A stretch of 64,000 nt of DNA from Bacillota bacterium (GCA_023409265.1 JAEYHZ010000011.1:1-64000); one strand, 5' to 3'. Numbered from the stretch's first letter, positions 1 to 9,156 are shown. The notes: generated from the letters alone by a model not told the origin. Program-made: numbers and translations.

Positions 1-66
1 GCACAAAGCATTGCTACACGGCTTTGCCTTGCCACAAAACAAATCCATCAGCTCAAAAATCTTCGA

Positions 67-173
67 CCTCACGCTTTGATATTTTGCTGATTTTCAAGGC
101 GGAAGGACGCAGTCTTGCTTGCCGCAATGCAAGGACGACAACGAAGAAAAGCGGCAAAATGGCTAGCGTGAGG
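67..173. repeat. Palindromic intergenic element, copy A
   Basis: This is a copy of the dispersed palindromic family also seen at 578, 7005 and 12245. The ends are inverted repeats (CCTCACGCT at 67-75, AGCGTGAGG at 165-173), with a second pair inside (ATTTTGC and GCAAAAT). The core carries the family signature AAGGCGGA, then a small hairpin (CTTGC/GCAAG), then GACGACAACG. It lies just past the 3' end of the minus-strand carrier gene, so it may act as a transcript end. The remaining bases from 1 to 211 hold no gene I can support. Confidence 0.7.
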
Positions 174-211
174 CGTATTGTACGTTGTCAATAGAGGGTA
201 GATACAGGAGA

Positions 212-553
212 TTATGCTTTTGAAAAGAAAATAACTCCTGTTAGTATAAGCACTGTTCCTATAACTTTCGAGGGTGTAATTGCCTCGTGAAAAATATAGT
301 ACCCTGCAAACAGGCTGAAGGCATAGGCTGTACTTGTAAGTGCATAGGCAACCGAAAAGGGTATTTTTGATAAAATGTACAGCCAAAGCACGGTTGAGAG
401 TCCATATGCCAATATTCCGAATATCACCAGCGGGCTGATTATAAGCTTGTAGGAATAGCCTTCAGTCTTTAGTACAGCCATTTTCCATAAAACCTGTCCG
501 AGAATAGTGATTGCAGAATTCAGAACGGTCAGAAATATATATTTTACAGGCAT
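212..553 (-). CDS. SMR/EamA-family small membrane carrier (ArnE-like)
   Basis: The 113-residue protein has four predicted membrane segments (about 3-25, 35-60, 65-88 and 92-112) and almost no soluble part, the architecture of small multidrug resistance and ArnE/F-type undecaprenyl-phosphate-sugar carriers. The motif with Ser-Val-Ala-Tyr-Ala-Leu in segment 3 and the Gly-rich last helix fit the EamA/SMR fold. Start ATG at 553 has an AAGGAAG ribosome site. It sits at the edge of the dTDP-sugar genes, so a role in moving lipid-linked sugars across the membrane is plausible, but this is inferred from context only. A general drug/metabolite carrier remains possible. Elements A and B flank it. Confidence 0.75.
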   Translation of the reverse strand: MPVKYIFLTVLNSAITILGQVLWKMAVLKTEGYSYKLIISPLVIFGILAYGLSTVLWLYILSKIPFSVAYALTSTAYAFSLFAGYYIFHEAITPSKVIGTVLILTGVIFFSKA

Positions 554-577
554 AGCAGCTTCCTTTTTTACAGCTAG

Positions 578-734
578 TAGTCTGTAACATCTAAAACGTG
601 TATTGTCCGGCGAGGAAAATTTTCTCAGGGCTAGGCGGAGAAAGGCGGAATAATCGCTTTATTCCAACTGACGACAACGCAGTCCTGGGGAAATATAACC
701 GCCGGCAATATATGAATTTAGATGTCACAGACTA
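578..734. repeat. Palindromic intergenic element, copy B
   Basis: The element is 157 bp with near-perfect terminal inverted repeats: TAGTCTGTAACATCTAAA on the left and the complement of TAGTCTGTGACATCTAAA on the right. Inside these, the arms keep pairing imperfectly toward a core with AGGCGGAGAAAGG, the hairpin GGAATAA/TTATTCC, and ACTGACGACAACG. The core matches copy C closely, but the outer arms are unrelated to those of any other copy. It lies between rmlB and the SMR-type gene, both on the minus strand. The 128-codon plus-strand reading frame through it looks like chance. Confidence 0.8.
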
Positions 735-832
735 CAAGGATGCCCAAAGGCAAAAAACATTATGCATTAGTCAGCAAAATAAAAGGGACAACACAGATAA
801 CTGTGTTGCCCACCATAAAATCTTCTTGAATA

Positions 833-1816
833 TTAGCGTTCCCACCACGACTTATTATCTTCGTACCACAACACTGTTTCAACCAGACCTTCATTCAATT
901 TATATCTGCCGGACCAGCCAAGTTCATTTCTGGCCTTGGTGCTGTCAAGAGCATAACGATTATCATGGCCCAATCTGTCGTTAACGTATATAATGGAATC
1001 CTGGGATTTGCCAAGTATTTTTAAAATCATTTTTGCCATGTCAATATTTGATACTTCTTCACCGCTTCCGATATTGTAGACTTCTCCGGGAGTGCCGTTA
1101 AATAATGCTTTGATAATTGCACTGCAGTGATCCTGTACATGTATCCATTCTCTTATATTGGTTCCGGTTCCGTAAATAGGAATAGGAAGATTGTTTAAAG
1201 CCTTTGAAATACACGTTGGAATAAATTTTTCACTGTACTGGTAAGGGCCGTAGTTATTACAGCAGCGTGTAATGATTACCGGCAGCCCATAAGTTCTGAA
1301 AAAAGATCGCACCAGTAAATCGGCACCAGCTTTTGATGCGGAATACGGGCTGTTGGGCATCAATTGGGAATTCTCGGTAAAAAAGTCACTCTTATTTTCA
1401 AGGCTGCCATAAACCTCGTCTGTCGATATTTGAACAAAGCGTTTGCCGACATAGTCTGACTTACTCCAGAAGTTTTGAACACATTCCAGTAAATTTAGAG
1501 TTCCCATGAAATTAGTCTGACCAAATACTGAAGGACCATCAATACTTCTGTCTACATGTGATTCAGCCGCAAAGTTAATTATATAATCAGGATTATATTC
1601 ACTGAGTGTTTTATTCAATTGCTCACTGTCGCATATATCACCTTTAACAAAGTAATACCCTGGAACATCCGCTACTTTCTTTAAATTTTCAAGATTTCCG
1701 GCATAAGTGAGTTTGTCATAATTTACAACAACGAAATCTTTGTTTGTTTCCATGAAATATTGTATAAAGTTACTGCCTATAAAACCTGCTCCGCCTGTTA
1801 CAAGTAAAACTTTCAT
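833..1816 (-). CDS. rmlB: dTDP-glucose 4,6-dehydratase
   Basis: Extended short-chain dehydrogenase that converts dTDP-glucose to dTDP-4-keto-6-deoxyglucose in the cytosol. The N-terminal NAD site TGGAGFIGSNF, the STDEVYG segment with the catalytic Asp-Glu pair, and the YSASK catalytic Tyr-Lys motif are all present. The length (327 residues) is normal for the family. The start ATG at 1816 follows a GAGGTGG site. It lies downstream of rmlA with a 50-bp gap, so the two are probably cotranscribed. No rmlC or rmlD is in the window, which suggests that the keto sugar feeds the divergent aminotransferase branch rather than, or as well as, L-rhamnose. Confidence 0.95.
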   Translation of the reverse strand: MKVLLVTGGAGFIGSNFIQYFMETNKDFVVVNYDKLTYAGNLENLKKVADVPGYYFVKGDICDSEQLNKTLSEYNPDYIINFAAESHVDRSIDGPSVFGQTNFMGTLNLLECVQNFWSKSDYVGKRFVQISTDEVYGSLENKSDFFTENSQLMPNSPYSASKAGADLLVRSFFRTYGLPVIITRCCNNYGPYQYSEKFIPTCISKALNNLPIPIYGTGTNIREWIHVQDHCSAIIKALFNGTPGEVYNIGSGEEVSNIDMAKMILKILGKSQDSIIYVNDRLGHDNRYALDSTKARNELGWSGRYKLNEGLVETVLWYEDNKSWWER

Positions 1817-1866
1817 TATAGTACCACCTCGCGTCGATTTTTGTACTCTATTATTGTATGAATTAA

Positions 1867-2928
1867 TTATAGATATAGTTCGCTGCTGTCACCTACAAGA
1901 AATGAGTTTGTATACGGTCTTCTATCAGCAGCTTTGATGGATACATTTTTTCCTATAAGACTGTTGCTGATTCTTTTATTGATACCGTCCAGACAGGTAT
2001 TCTCTAAAATAATGCAGTTATCAATCTCACAGTTTTTAATTTCAACCCCTTTTCCTATGGAAGTATAGGGTCCTATATAGCTGTCGATAATTACAGCATC
2101 CTCATCAATTGCTGTAGGACCCGCAATTATACTGTTTTTTATATTTGCACTCTTACCTATCAGTAATTTTCCTGTATAAACAGTATCTTCTTTCTGTACA
2201 ACCTGATTATCGGTATTAATTTCATCAAGAATCAACCGGTTGGCATCTAACATATCCTGGAGTTTTCCTGTATCCTTCCACCACCCCTGTATAATTTCAT
2301 AAGTGACATTTCCTCCTGCAGACAGCAGTTCCTGGATGGCATCGGTAATTTCCAGCTCGCCTCTTGCCGAAGGTACAGTGTTCTCGATAGCTTTAAAAAT
2401 GCTACTATTAAAAATGTATACTCCGGTTATTATAAGGTCGCTGATAAACGTTTTCGGCTTTTCAACAAGCTTTAAAAGACGATTGTTCTCGACTACTGCG
2501 ACACCATACTGTGATGGATTTTCTACCTTATGCAGCATAATTGTTGAGTCGGCATTATTAATATGAAAATTGTTAATTATAGAGTCTAAAGACATGTTAA
2601 AAACATTATCTCCCAAGACCATAATAAAATCATCTTCACCTAAAAATTCCTGCGCTATTTTAACAGCATGGGCTAGTCCTAAAGGATCAGTCTGATAAAT
2701 ATAGGTAATATCCGCATTCCATCTATTACCGTCACCAACGGCCTTTTTGACTGCCTCACTGGTATCTCCCACAACAATGCCAATTTCACTTATGCCTGCT
2801 TTTATAATTTTTTCAATTATATGGAACAGTATAGGTTTATTTGCTAAAGGCAGCAGTTGTTTAGCATTTGTATAGGTAAGTGGTCTTAACCGGGTTCCGG
2901 TACCGCCGCTTAAAATTAATGCTTTCAC
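1867..2928 (-). CDS. rmlA: Glucose-1-phosphate thymidylyltransferase, long type
   Basis: Makes dTDP-glucose from dTTP and glucose-1-phosphate, the first step of the dTDP-sugar route. The N-terminal nucleotidyltransferase signature GGTGTRLRPLT is at residues 8-18, followed by the LGDN metal-binding segment. The last 100 residues carry left-handed beta-helix repeats, as in the long (about 355-residue) RmlA subfamily rather than the 290-residue RmlA. The gene starts with GTG at 2928, preceded by AAGGAGGG. It heads the minus-strand pair with rmlB and diverges from the glycosyltransferase gene at 3088 across a 159-bp promoter region. Confidence 0.93.
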   Translation of the reverse strand: MKALILSGGTGTRLRPLTYTNAKQLLPLANKPILFHIIEKIIKAGISEIGIVVGDTSEAVKKAVGDGNRWNADITYIYQTDPLGLAHAVKIAQEFLGEDDFIMVLGDNVFNMSLDSIINNFHINNADSTIMLHKVENPSQYGVAVVENNRLLKLVEKPKTFISDLIITGVYIFNSSIFKAIENTVPSARGELEITDAIQELLSAGGNVTYEIIQGWWKDTGKLQDMLDANRLILDEINTDNQVVQKEDTVYTGKLLIGKSANIKNSIIAGPTAIDEDAVIIDSYIGPYTSIGKGVEIKNCEIDNCIILENTCLDGINKRISNSLIGKNVSIKAADRRPYTNSFLVGDSSELYL

Positions 2929-3087
2929 AGTATCCCTCCTTGGGTTTGTATATTAACATAATATATACTTAATAATTAAAATGTTCCAAAAAACATCCTC
3001 ACTAATCGGTGAGCAGACATGAGTAACAATTCTAACGGGATAACATATTATGTAAATAACAAATCAATATGAAAGGAAAAGGCTTCT

Positions 3088-3987
3088 ATGGTTCCTCCTA
3101 TTATAAGTTATGTTACATTTAACCGTTTGGGCTTAACTATAAGAAATCTTGCTGCAATACTTGAATCAACTGATGATTTCGAAATGCACATAGTAGATAA
3201 TGGCTCAATAGATGGAACATGGGATTACATCCAGACCTTGGATGACAGCAGAATCAAATCTAAAACAAATATTGGGGTAAATGTTGGGCAGATCTATGCC
3301 ATAAACCTGAATCTCATGAAAAGAAGACCGGAGCAGTATTTTATTACAATTGACAATGATGTATATATTGAAACAAAGGACTGGATTTCCAGGTTTATGA
3401 AGGTATTTGATACATTTCCCGAGGCCGGCCTGCTTGGCGTTTGCAGAGGAGAACCATACCCTGAGTATTATCCTCCGGTTACACTGAAATCAAAGGATGG
3501 AATATCATATCTTGAACTTATACATTCTACTCCTGACGTGGAGCGGGACTTTGTACCAGGCTGCTTGCAATGCCTGAGACCGGAACTAATTGAACGGTTG
3601 GGTTATTGGAACGAAGAAAACTGTGCAGGTGAGGCTGAAATGTCTCTCAGGGTTAACAATTATTCATTTTTTCAAGCCGGTTTTCTTACCGACATAAGTA
3701 TAAAAATGCCCCAAACGCTGGAATGTGCCCAATGCCAATATAGTAGTCTATGTAAGCTGAATAAGTCAACGGAGACATGTATATCAATTTACCAGAAGCG
3801 ATATAAGAATGATTTATTTATGAAAAAGTTTAAGTGGAAATTCGATGAGACAATAAGGGATATGCGAAGTGGAAAACGACCGGTCTTTTGTGCATCTTCA
3901 CTGGATGGTGCCTCTATGGAAAATCATAAATTTACTATGGAGTGGGCTTTGGATAACTTCAAATTTTATATTGATAATGCAAATTAA
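3088..3987 (+). CDS. GT2-type glycosyltransferase with a cysteine cluster
   Basis: The first 110 residues look like a GT-A (family 2) nucleotide-sugar domain: HIVDNGSIDGTWDYI near residue 34 and a TIDNDVYIE segment whose Asp-Asn-Asp at 89-91 is the expected DxD metal site. Beyond the catalytic domain lies a compact cysteine group at residues 213, 216, 222 and 231 (CX2CX5CX8C), which looks like a metal-binding knuckle and is unusual for GT2 enzymes. A clear paralogue with identical Cys spacing is at 5867. There is no signal peptide or membrane segment, so it is probably cytosolic. Donor and acceptor are unknown; the neighbouring dTDP-amino-sugar genes suggest that sugar as donor. Confidence 0.8.
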   Translation: MVPPIISYVTFNRLGLTIRNLAAILESTDDFEMHIVDNGSIDGTWDYIQTLDDSRIKSKTNIGVNVGQIYAINLNLMKRRPEQYFITIDNDVYIETKDWISRFMKVFDTFPEAGLLGVCRGEPYPEYYPPVTLKSKDGISYLELIHSTPDVERDFVPGCLQCLRPELIERLGYWNEENCAGEAEMSLRVNNYSFFQAGFLTDISIKMPQTLECAQCQYSSLCKLNKSTETCISIYQKRYKNDLFMKKFKWKFDETIRDMRSGKRPVFCASSLDGASMENHKFTMEWALDNFKFYIDNAN

Positions 3988-4035
3988 TTAGCTTATAAAC
4001 CGATATTTTAAAACTCAAGGTGGTGCATAACAAGT

Positions 4036-5163
4036 ATGTTAGAACCTTTTACAGAGCCTGTTTATATTACCAGGCCTTTACTTCCGGATATTGGCAAACT
4101 GTCTGAAATGCTGGAATCCATATGGAAGAGCAATCAGCTGAGTAACAATGGAAATATGGCAAAGCAACTTGAACGGGAACTTTCCGGATTTCTTGGTTCA
4201 GATCAGCTCTCCATTTTCTCGAATGGCACCGTTGCATTGCAGATAGCATGCAAAACTTTAAGATTATCAGGAGAAGTAATAACTACTCCTTTTACATTTG
4301 CTGCTACAGCTCATTCTCTTGCATGGTGCAATATTAAACCAGTTTTCTGCGACATTGAAGAAGATACCTTCAATTTAAATCCGGACCGCATAGAAGACCT
4401 AATTACCCAGGACACTACAGCAATTATGCCGGTACATGTTTTCGGAAACCCCTGTAACGTGGAAGAAATTCAACGTGTTGCGCATAAGTACGGACTGAAG
4501 GTACTATATGATGCCGCACATGCTTTTGGAGTAAAAGTTAACGGAAAACCCATAGCAACTTTTGGTGACGCATCAATGTTCAGTTTTCATCCGACTAAAA
4601 TATATCATACTATTGAAGGCGGCGCTTTAACCTTTAATGATCCCTATCTGAAAGAACGTGCTGATTCTCTGAGAAATTTTGGAATACGGGGTGTGGACTA
4701 TGTAATGGAACCCGGCACCAATGGAAAGTTAAATGAAGTGCAGGCTGCAGTTGGGATATTATTGCTGAAAGAAGTTGAGGCCGAGATTGAAAATAGAAAG
4801 GAAATTACAAAGCTTTACCGCCAATTACTTGAGGATGTCCCAGGAATAACGACTAGTAAAGATATTGAAGGTGTAACACATAACTATCCGTATTTCGTAA
4901 TAAGAGTCAACAAAGATGAATATGGTTTATCCCGAGATGAGGTTTATGAAAAGTTAAAAGAATATAATGTTATCTCACGGAGGTACTTCTACCCGCTTTG
5001 CAGCAACTTCCAGTGCTACAGGGATATCCCGTCCGCATCGGAATCAAGGCTTCCGGTGGCAAACAAGGTTGCCGATACGGTTCTTTCTCTTCCACTGCAT
5101 GGAAGATTGCCTACAGATCATGTGGAAAAGATTTGTGATATTATCAAAGGAATAAAGCCATGA
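4036..5163 (+). CDS. DegT/DnrJ/EryC1/StrS-type sugar aminotransferase
   Basis: PLP-dependent enzyme that aminates a keto sugar nucleotide. The phosphate-binding SNGTVAL segment (about 62-68), the YDAAHAFG motif with the ring-binding Asp at 159, and the HPTKIYHTIEGG segment with the probable Schiff-base Lys188 are present; 375 residues is the normal length. The likely substrate is dTDP-4-keto-6-deoxyglucose made by the divergent rmlAB. No FdtA/QdtA-type 3,4-ketoisomerase is seen in the window, so a 4-amino product (VioA/DesI type) is more likely than a 3-amino product. It overlaps the next gene by ATGA, which implies translational coupling. Confidence 0.9.
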   Translation: MLEPFTEPVYITRPLLPDIGKLSEMLESIWKSNQLSNNGNMAKQLERELSGFLGSDQLSIFSNGTVALQIACKTLRLSGEVITTPFTFAATAHSLAWCNIKPVFCDIEEDTFNLNPDRIEDLITQDTTAIMPVHVFGNPCNVEEIQRVAHKYGLKVLYDAAHAFGVKVNGKPIATFGDASMFSFHPTKIYHTIEGGALTFNDPYLKERADSLRNFGIRGVDYVMEPGTNGKLNEVQAAVGILLLKEVEAEIENRKEITKLYRQLLEDVPGITTSKDIEGVTHNYPYFVIRVNKDEYGLSRDEVYEKLKEYNVISRRYFYPLCSNFQCYRDIPSASESRLPVANKVADTVLSLPLHGRLPTDHVEKICDIIKGIKP

Positions 5164-5825
5164 AGGATATAGTTATTATCGGCGCCGGCAGCTTTGGAAG
5201 AGAGGTTGCACAACTCATAGAAGACATAAATATGGATAAAAAAACCTGGAATCTGTTGGGGTATATTGATGAAACAGTTGAGAAACATGGAACATTAATT
5301 AATTCCAATATTGTCCTGGGAAGCTTTGACTGGCTTGAAAAAAACGGTGGAAACAAGTTATTTGCCATATGTGCCATTGGAAATCCACGGGCTAAATACA
5401 CTGTTCTTAATAAAGTATCTGGATATGGATTGAATTATGCAAACCTAATACACCCGGATGCAAAAGTAAGCAAATTTGTTGAGTTAGGATATGGAAATAT
5501 CATATGCTGCAATTCTTTTATATCAGTAAATATTAAAGTCGGAAATCATGTGTCTGTAAATCCCGGCTGTGGAATTGGGCACGATGTGGTTTTAGGGGAC
5601 TACTCTTCATTATATTGGAATGTTACGCTGTCAGGAAATGTAAATATTGGTGAAGGGTGTGAAATAGGATCCAAAGCAGATATAATACCAAAAATTAATG
5701 TTGGTAAGTGGAGTATCATAGGTGCAGGAGCGGTTGTAATTGAAGATATTCCTGATAATTGCACCGCTGTGGGAGTACCTGCAAAAACCATAAAATTTCT
5801 CCAGCCTGTAATAGTACAAAATTAA
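5160..5825 (+). CDS. PglD/NeuD-type sugar O/N-acetyltransferase
   Basis: The first 85 residues form a Rossmann-like PglB_N/NeuD domain (IVIIGAGSFGREVAQLIED), and the rest is a left-handed beta-helix of hexapeptide repeats ending in the family-typical GAVVIEDIPDNCTAVGVPA segment. Enzymes of this shape N-acetylate 4-amino-4,6-dideoxy sugar nucleotides (PglD, PerB, VioB-like) or O-acetylate sialic acid. Its ATGA overlap with the aminotransferase gene favours N-acetylation of that enzyme's product. The length of 221 residues is typical. Exact stereochemistry of the product cannot be read from sequence. Confidence 0.88.
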   Translation: MKDIVIIGAGSFGREVAQLIEDINMDKKTWNLLGYIDETVEKHGTLINSNIVLGSFDWLEKNGGNKLFAICAIGNPRAKYTVLNKVSGYGLNYANLIHPDAKVSKFVELGYGNIICCNSFISVNIKVGNHVSVNPGCGIGHDVVLGDYSSLYWNVTLSGNVNIGEGCEIGSKADIIPKINVGKWSIIGAGAVVIEDIPDNCTAVGVPAKTIKFLQPVIVQN

Positions 5826-5866
5826 CAAAAATCGCAATAGACCGCCAATAGGAGGGAATTATTAAT

Positions 5867-6898
5867 ATGAAACAAACTATAGCAGACGAGAATAGTATTA
5901 CAAATGCAGTAAAAAAATTTACTCAAAACCTGTTCAGTAAAAACCCGGCAGAAACCCCTAATAATAAAGTTTCTGAAAAAAGACCGCCTTTATTTATAAA
6001 CTATGTAACATTAAACCGCATGGGCCTTACAATAAGAAATTTAAGCAGGATTCTGGAATCCAAGGAAGATTTTGAGCTGCATATTATTGACAGTAACTCA
6101 AGAGATAATTCATGGGATTATATCCAAAGCTTAACGGACAGCCGTATTAAATCAAAAACGAGGTTTGATTTAAACCAGGGACCCATATACCCTTTAAATC
6201 TCGGTCTTACTAAAAGAAAACCCGACCAGTATTTTATGACTATCGACAGTGATGTATATATATACACCGATAACTGGATATCACGGTTTATGGAGGTTTT
6301 TAATGCATTTCCGGAAGTAGGGGTACTTGGAGTTATGAGAGATACTCCATACCCAAGGTATATGCCCCCCATAATACCAAGGGTTAAAGGTGATGTATCA
6401 TACCTGGAACTTAAAAATGCAGCTGTCGGAGTCGATTTGGATTTTGTACCCGGGCAGCTGCAGTGTTTAAGACCGGAACTTATACAAGAAATAGGATACT
6501 GGAGTGAAGAAAACGGATACGGTGATGCTGAACTCTCTCCAAGAGTAACCCATTATACTTCATATAAGGTTGGTTTCTTAACTACAGTTGAAATTGATAT
6601 GAAGCAGTCTATAGGTTGCGATGAATGCCAGGGGAGAGATCTTTGTAAACTCAGCAGGAGTATAAATACTTGTTTTACGCTGAGCAAAAAAGCAAATATG
6701 AATGAGTCTTTTGTAAGACGACACGGGTGGAAATATCTTGAGACCTTCAAAGAGCTTGAAGAAGGGAAAAGAACTGCCTACTGCGCCTCGATGCTTGACC
6801 CCGAGTCCATGAGGAATCATGTATACAACAAGGAATGGGCTAATGAAAATTTTGATTACTATATAAAAAACTCAAACCAATATGAAGATATTCTATGA
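5867..6898 (+). CDS. GT2-type glycosyltransferase with a cysteine cluster, second copy
   Basis: A paralogue of the gene at 3088, similar along its whole length by eye. It has an extra 40-residue Lys/Asn-rich N-terminus, then the GT-A domain with IIDSNSRDNSWDYI and a TIDSDVYIY segment (DxD at 127-129). The cysteine cluster is at 251, 254, 260 and 269, again CX2CX5CX8C. ATG at 5867 follows AGGAGGG. The pair flanks the aminotransferase and acetyltransferase genes, which suggests that both transfer the same amino sugar or act in successive steps. The palindromic element C follows its 3' end. Confidence 0.8.
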   Translation: MKQTIADENSITNAVKKFTQNLFSKNPAETPNNKVSEKRPPLFINYVTLNRMGLTIRNLSRILESKEDFELHIIDSNSRDNSWDYIQSLTDSRIKSKTRFDLNQGPIYPLNLGLTKRKPDQYFMTIDSDVYIYTDNWISRFMEVFNAFPEVGVLGVMRDTPYPRYMPPIIPRVKGDVSYLELKNAAVGVDLDFVPGQLQCLRPELIQEIGYWSEENGYGDAELSPRVTHYTSYKVGFLTTVEIDMKQSIGCDECQGRDLCKLSRSINTCFTLSKKANMNESFVRRHGWKYLETFKELEEGKRTAYCASMLDPESMRNHVYNKEWANENFDYYIKNSNQYEDIL

Positions 6899-7004
6899 GT
6901 AAATAATACACCTATTAAAGATTTAATCGATGCTTAAGATATATGTTGGGTTCAATAAGGTCCTATGGATAATTTTATGCAGAGGGTCTCTTTGAACCTT
7001 TAAA

Positions 7005-7162
7005 GGTATGATTAAATAATAAAACTCCGTTTTAAGGCGAGATATTTTTCGTCAATACAAGGCGGAGGAAGGCGCAATAATTACTTTATTGCAACTGACG
7101 ACAACAAAGTAATGGCGGAAAATAGCCGCATTAAAATGGGGAAGTTATTATTTAATCATGCC
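7005..7162. repeat. Palindromic intergenic element, copy C
   Basis: A 158-bp long-hairpin element between two convergent genes. The left end GGTATGATTAAATAATAA pairs with the complement of the right end, which reads GGCATGATTAAATAATAA in reverse. The arms continue imperfectly (TTTTAAGGCGAGATATTTT against GGCGGAAAATAGCCGCATT) to a core with CAAGGCGGAGGAAGG, the hairpin GCAATAA/TTATTGC, and ACTGACGACAAC. Its inner hairpin differs from that of copy B by a paired C-G for G-C change. It lies where a bidirectional terminator would be expected. Confidence 0.82.
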
Positions 7163-7173
7163 TAAGTAAGATT

Positions 7174-7794
7174 TTATTTATTTTTATAGTAAAAGACTGC
7201 AAGCTGAGTCCGGTCACGCAAATGAAGCTTCTCAAGCAGTACACTTATGTAATTTCTTACAGTACCCTCGCTTAAATACATTGCGTCCGATATCTCTTTG
7301 TTGCTGAGGCCTTCTGAAATATGCACCAGAAGCTCGATTTCCTTGTCGGTCAGGTCGTATTTGGAGAAAGATGCAGTACTGCTGCCATGAATCAGGCCCG
7401 GAAGCTTTGTAATTATTTCATCTCCAAAAACGCTTTGGCCCATGTATACTGCCTTCAGCGCAGGAACAATACTTTCAAAATTCTGTTTTAATAGATAACC
7501 CTTGGCTCCTATTTTTAAGGCCTTAATTATATAGGCATCATCTGAAAAGGTGGTAAGGTACAGTATCCTGGCATTGGAAAATTCCTTCAAAAGTAATTCA
7601 CCTGCCTCCAGACCTGTCATGGTTTCCATTCTTATGTCCATCAGAAGAATGTCAGGCTCAAGCTGCCTGTACAAGTCCATTGCCTGTCTTCCGTTATTGC
7701 CTGTACCTATTACTTTGATTTCAGGGTCTGATTCCAAAATGGTTTTCAGAGAAACGCATACAAGTTTATCATCGTCTACTACCAATACTTTCAT
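7174..7794 (-). CDS. NarL/LuxR-family response regulator
   Basis: Receiver domain at residues 1-120 with the acidic pair Asp7/Asp8, the phospho-acceptor Asp53 (LLMDIRM), and the switch Thr/Lys residues (TTFSD, LLKQ). A LuxR-type helix-turn-helix occupies about 140-200 (LTDKEIELLVHISEGLSNKEI). The length of 206 residues is standard. It follows the histidine kinase gene on the same strand with a 54-bp gap, so the two form a LiaSR/DesKR-like two-component pair. Targets are not evident; the adjacent glycan genes are natural candidates. Confidence 0.93.
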   Translation of the reverse strand: MKVLVVDDDKLVCVSLKTILESDPEIKVIGTGNNGRQAMDLYRQLEPDILLMDIRMETMTGLEAGELLLKEFSNARILYLTTFSDDAYIIKALKIGAKGYLLKQNFESIVPALKAVYMGQSVFGDEIITKLPGLIHGSSTASFSKYDLTDKEIELLVHISEGLSNKEISDAMYLSEGTVRNYISVLLEKLHLRDRTQLAVFYYKNK

Positions 7795-7848
7795 GTTATT
7801 TTCCTTTCTGTGCTGCCATTGAATTTTAAAAAAATTATGGCTATGAGC

Positions 7849-8991
7849 CTAGTTTGTCCGGGGGATTGAGATAAATATTTTAAAGCCGTTTTCTACATTT
7901 ATATGAAGGTTGCCATTAAAAGTTTTAACTCTTTCAGATATATTATTTATGCCGATACCATTTTCAACACTATAGTCGCTGACCTTTCCGTTATCCTCTA
8001 TAATCAGCTGATAGAAAGCAGGATGTTCCCTCAACGCAACCGTTACTTCCGTGGCATTCGAGTGCTTGATAATGTTGGACAGTGCTTCTTTGACTATAGA
8101 AATAAAACAATACTTGAGTCTCTTTTCAAGGTTACTGCTTATATCATAGTCCAAATGAATAGGACAGAAATCAAAGTTTTCTACAAGACCATTAATTTGA
8201 GAATATAAGTCTATGGACTCATCATGCAGATTGTGTACACTGCTTCTTATACTATCCATAGCCTGAGAAAGAGTATTTTTTATTGAAGAAAGACTCTCTT
8301 TCAAAGTTTCATCCTTGTTTATTGCCATTAGAGCTCCCAGCTGCAGAAGGCATCTTGAAAGAAGGTGCCCTACATTATCGTGGATTTCCATTGCAATTCT
8401 GTTTCTTTCGTTCAGGGTAGCCATGTTTATTTCATAATCCTGCTTCTCCATGAGTTCGCTGTTTTTCTTTTCCAGAAGGATTGAGCGTTCTTTTGAGGTA
8501 TCACGGAAGAGCATATATTGTGTTTTAATGCTGCTTAAGCTAAATGTACGATACCTTAACAGGTATGATATTCCCAAAAGAATAACAAGTAAAAGCAGCA
8601 GGGTTTCAGAAAGATCATGGAGGTGCGATAAATACGGTATGAATGCAAATAGACACAAGAGCTGTTCCTTTGTTACAAAATTATCATAACAGATTAGGGG
8701 GATAAATACTAAAAATTGAGGCTCAAACTGACAGACAAATACATAACCCAGCATGAAAATAATTCTAATAATCCGGCTGTCAAAGTAGCTGTTAAGGGCA
8801 GAAAGAGTCAAAGCAGCTATTACCGGGACGACACTGGTTCGGTAGCCTGAATCCATGGCGTATATAGCAAGACAGGATATAAAAATCACAATTTTATCTG
8901 TTAATTCAATCATAAAAACCGCCATATTCCTAAATGAAATAATATCCGGATTGGATAACAATATTTTACCAAGCATTTCTTCAATTAACAA
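7849..8991 (-). CDS. HisKA_3-type sensor histidine kinase
   Basis: The N-terminal 150 residues hold about five or six hydrophobic segments with almost no extracytoplasmic loop, which fits a sensor of membrane state or lipophilic ligands. A short coiled coil follows, then the HisKA_3 phospho-acceptor region NRIAMEIHDNVGHLLSR with His204, and a C-terminal HATPase domain with N-box (EALSNIIKHSNA) and G-box (VENGIGINNISERV). It is the upstream partner of the NarL-type regulator. The DesK/LiaS family phosphorylates such regulators; the stimulus is unknown. Confidence 0.92.
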   Translation of the reverse strand: MLIEEMLGKILLSNPDIISFRNMAVFMIELTDKIVIFISCLAIYAMDSGYRTSVVPVIAALTLSALNSYFDSRIIRIIFMLGYVFVCQFEPQFLVFIPLICYDNFVTKEQLLCLFAFIPYLSHLHDLSETLLLLLVILLGISYLLRYRTFSLSSIKTQYMLFRDTSKERSILLEKKNSELMEKQDYEINMATLNERNRIAMEIHDNVGHLLSRCLLQLGALMAINKDETLKESLSSIKNTLSQAMDSIRSSVHNLHDESIDLYSQINGLVENFDFCPIHLDYDISSNLEKRLKYCFISIVKEALSNIIKHSNATEVTVALREHPAFYQLIIEDNGKVSDYSVENGIGINNISERVKTFNGNLHINVENGFKIFISIPRTN

Positions 8992-9156
8992 ATAAAAATA
9001 AAAGAGTCCATCCTGATACTGAATTCGAAATAGATTTACTGAAAATATTGAGATTAAACAGCACTACGTTTACATAATTGCAAGCCAATATGAACCTCAT
9101 TAGCTTACTCTACATAAAATAGACTAACACTATATTATTTTTGGAGAAGAATATTA

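Noticed and set aside
598..984. A 128-codon plus-strand frame
   Set aside because: It runs through palindromic element B into the antisense of rmlB, has no ribosome site and an unnatural composition.
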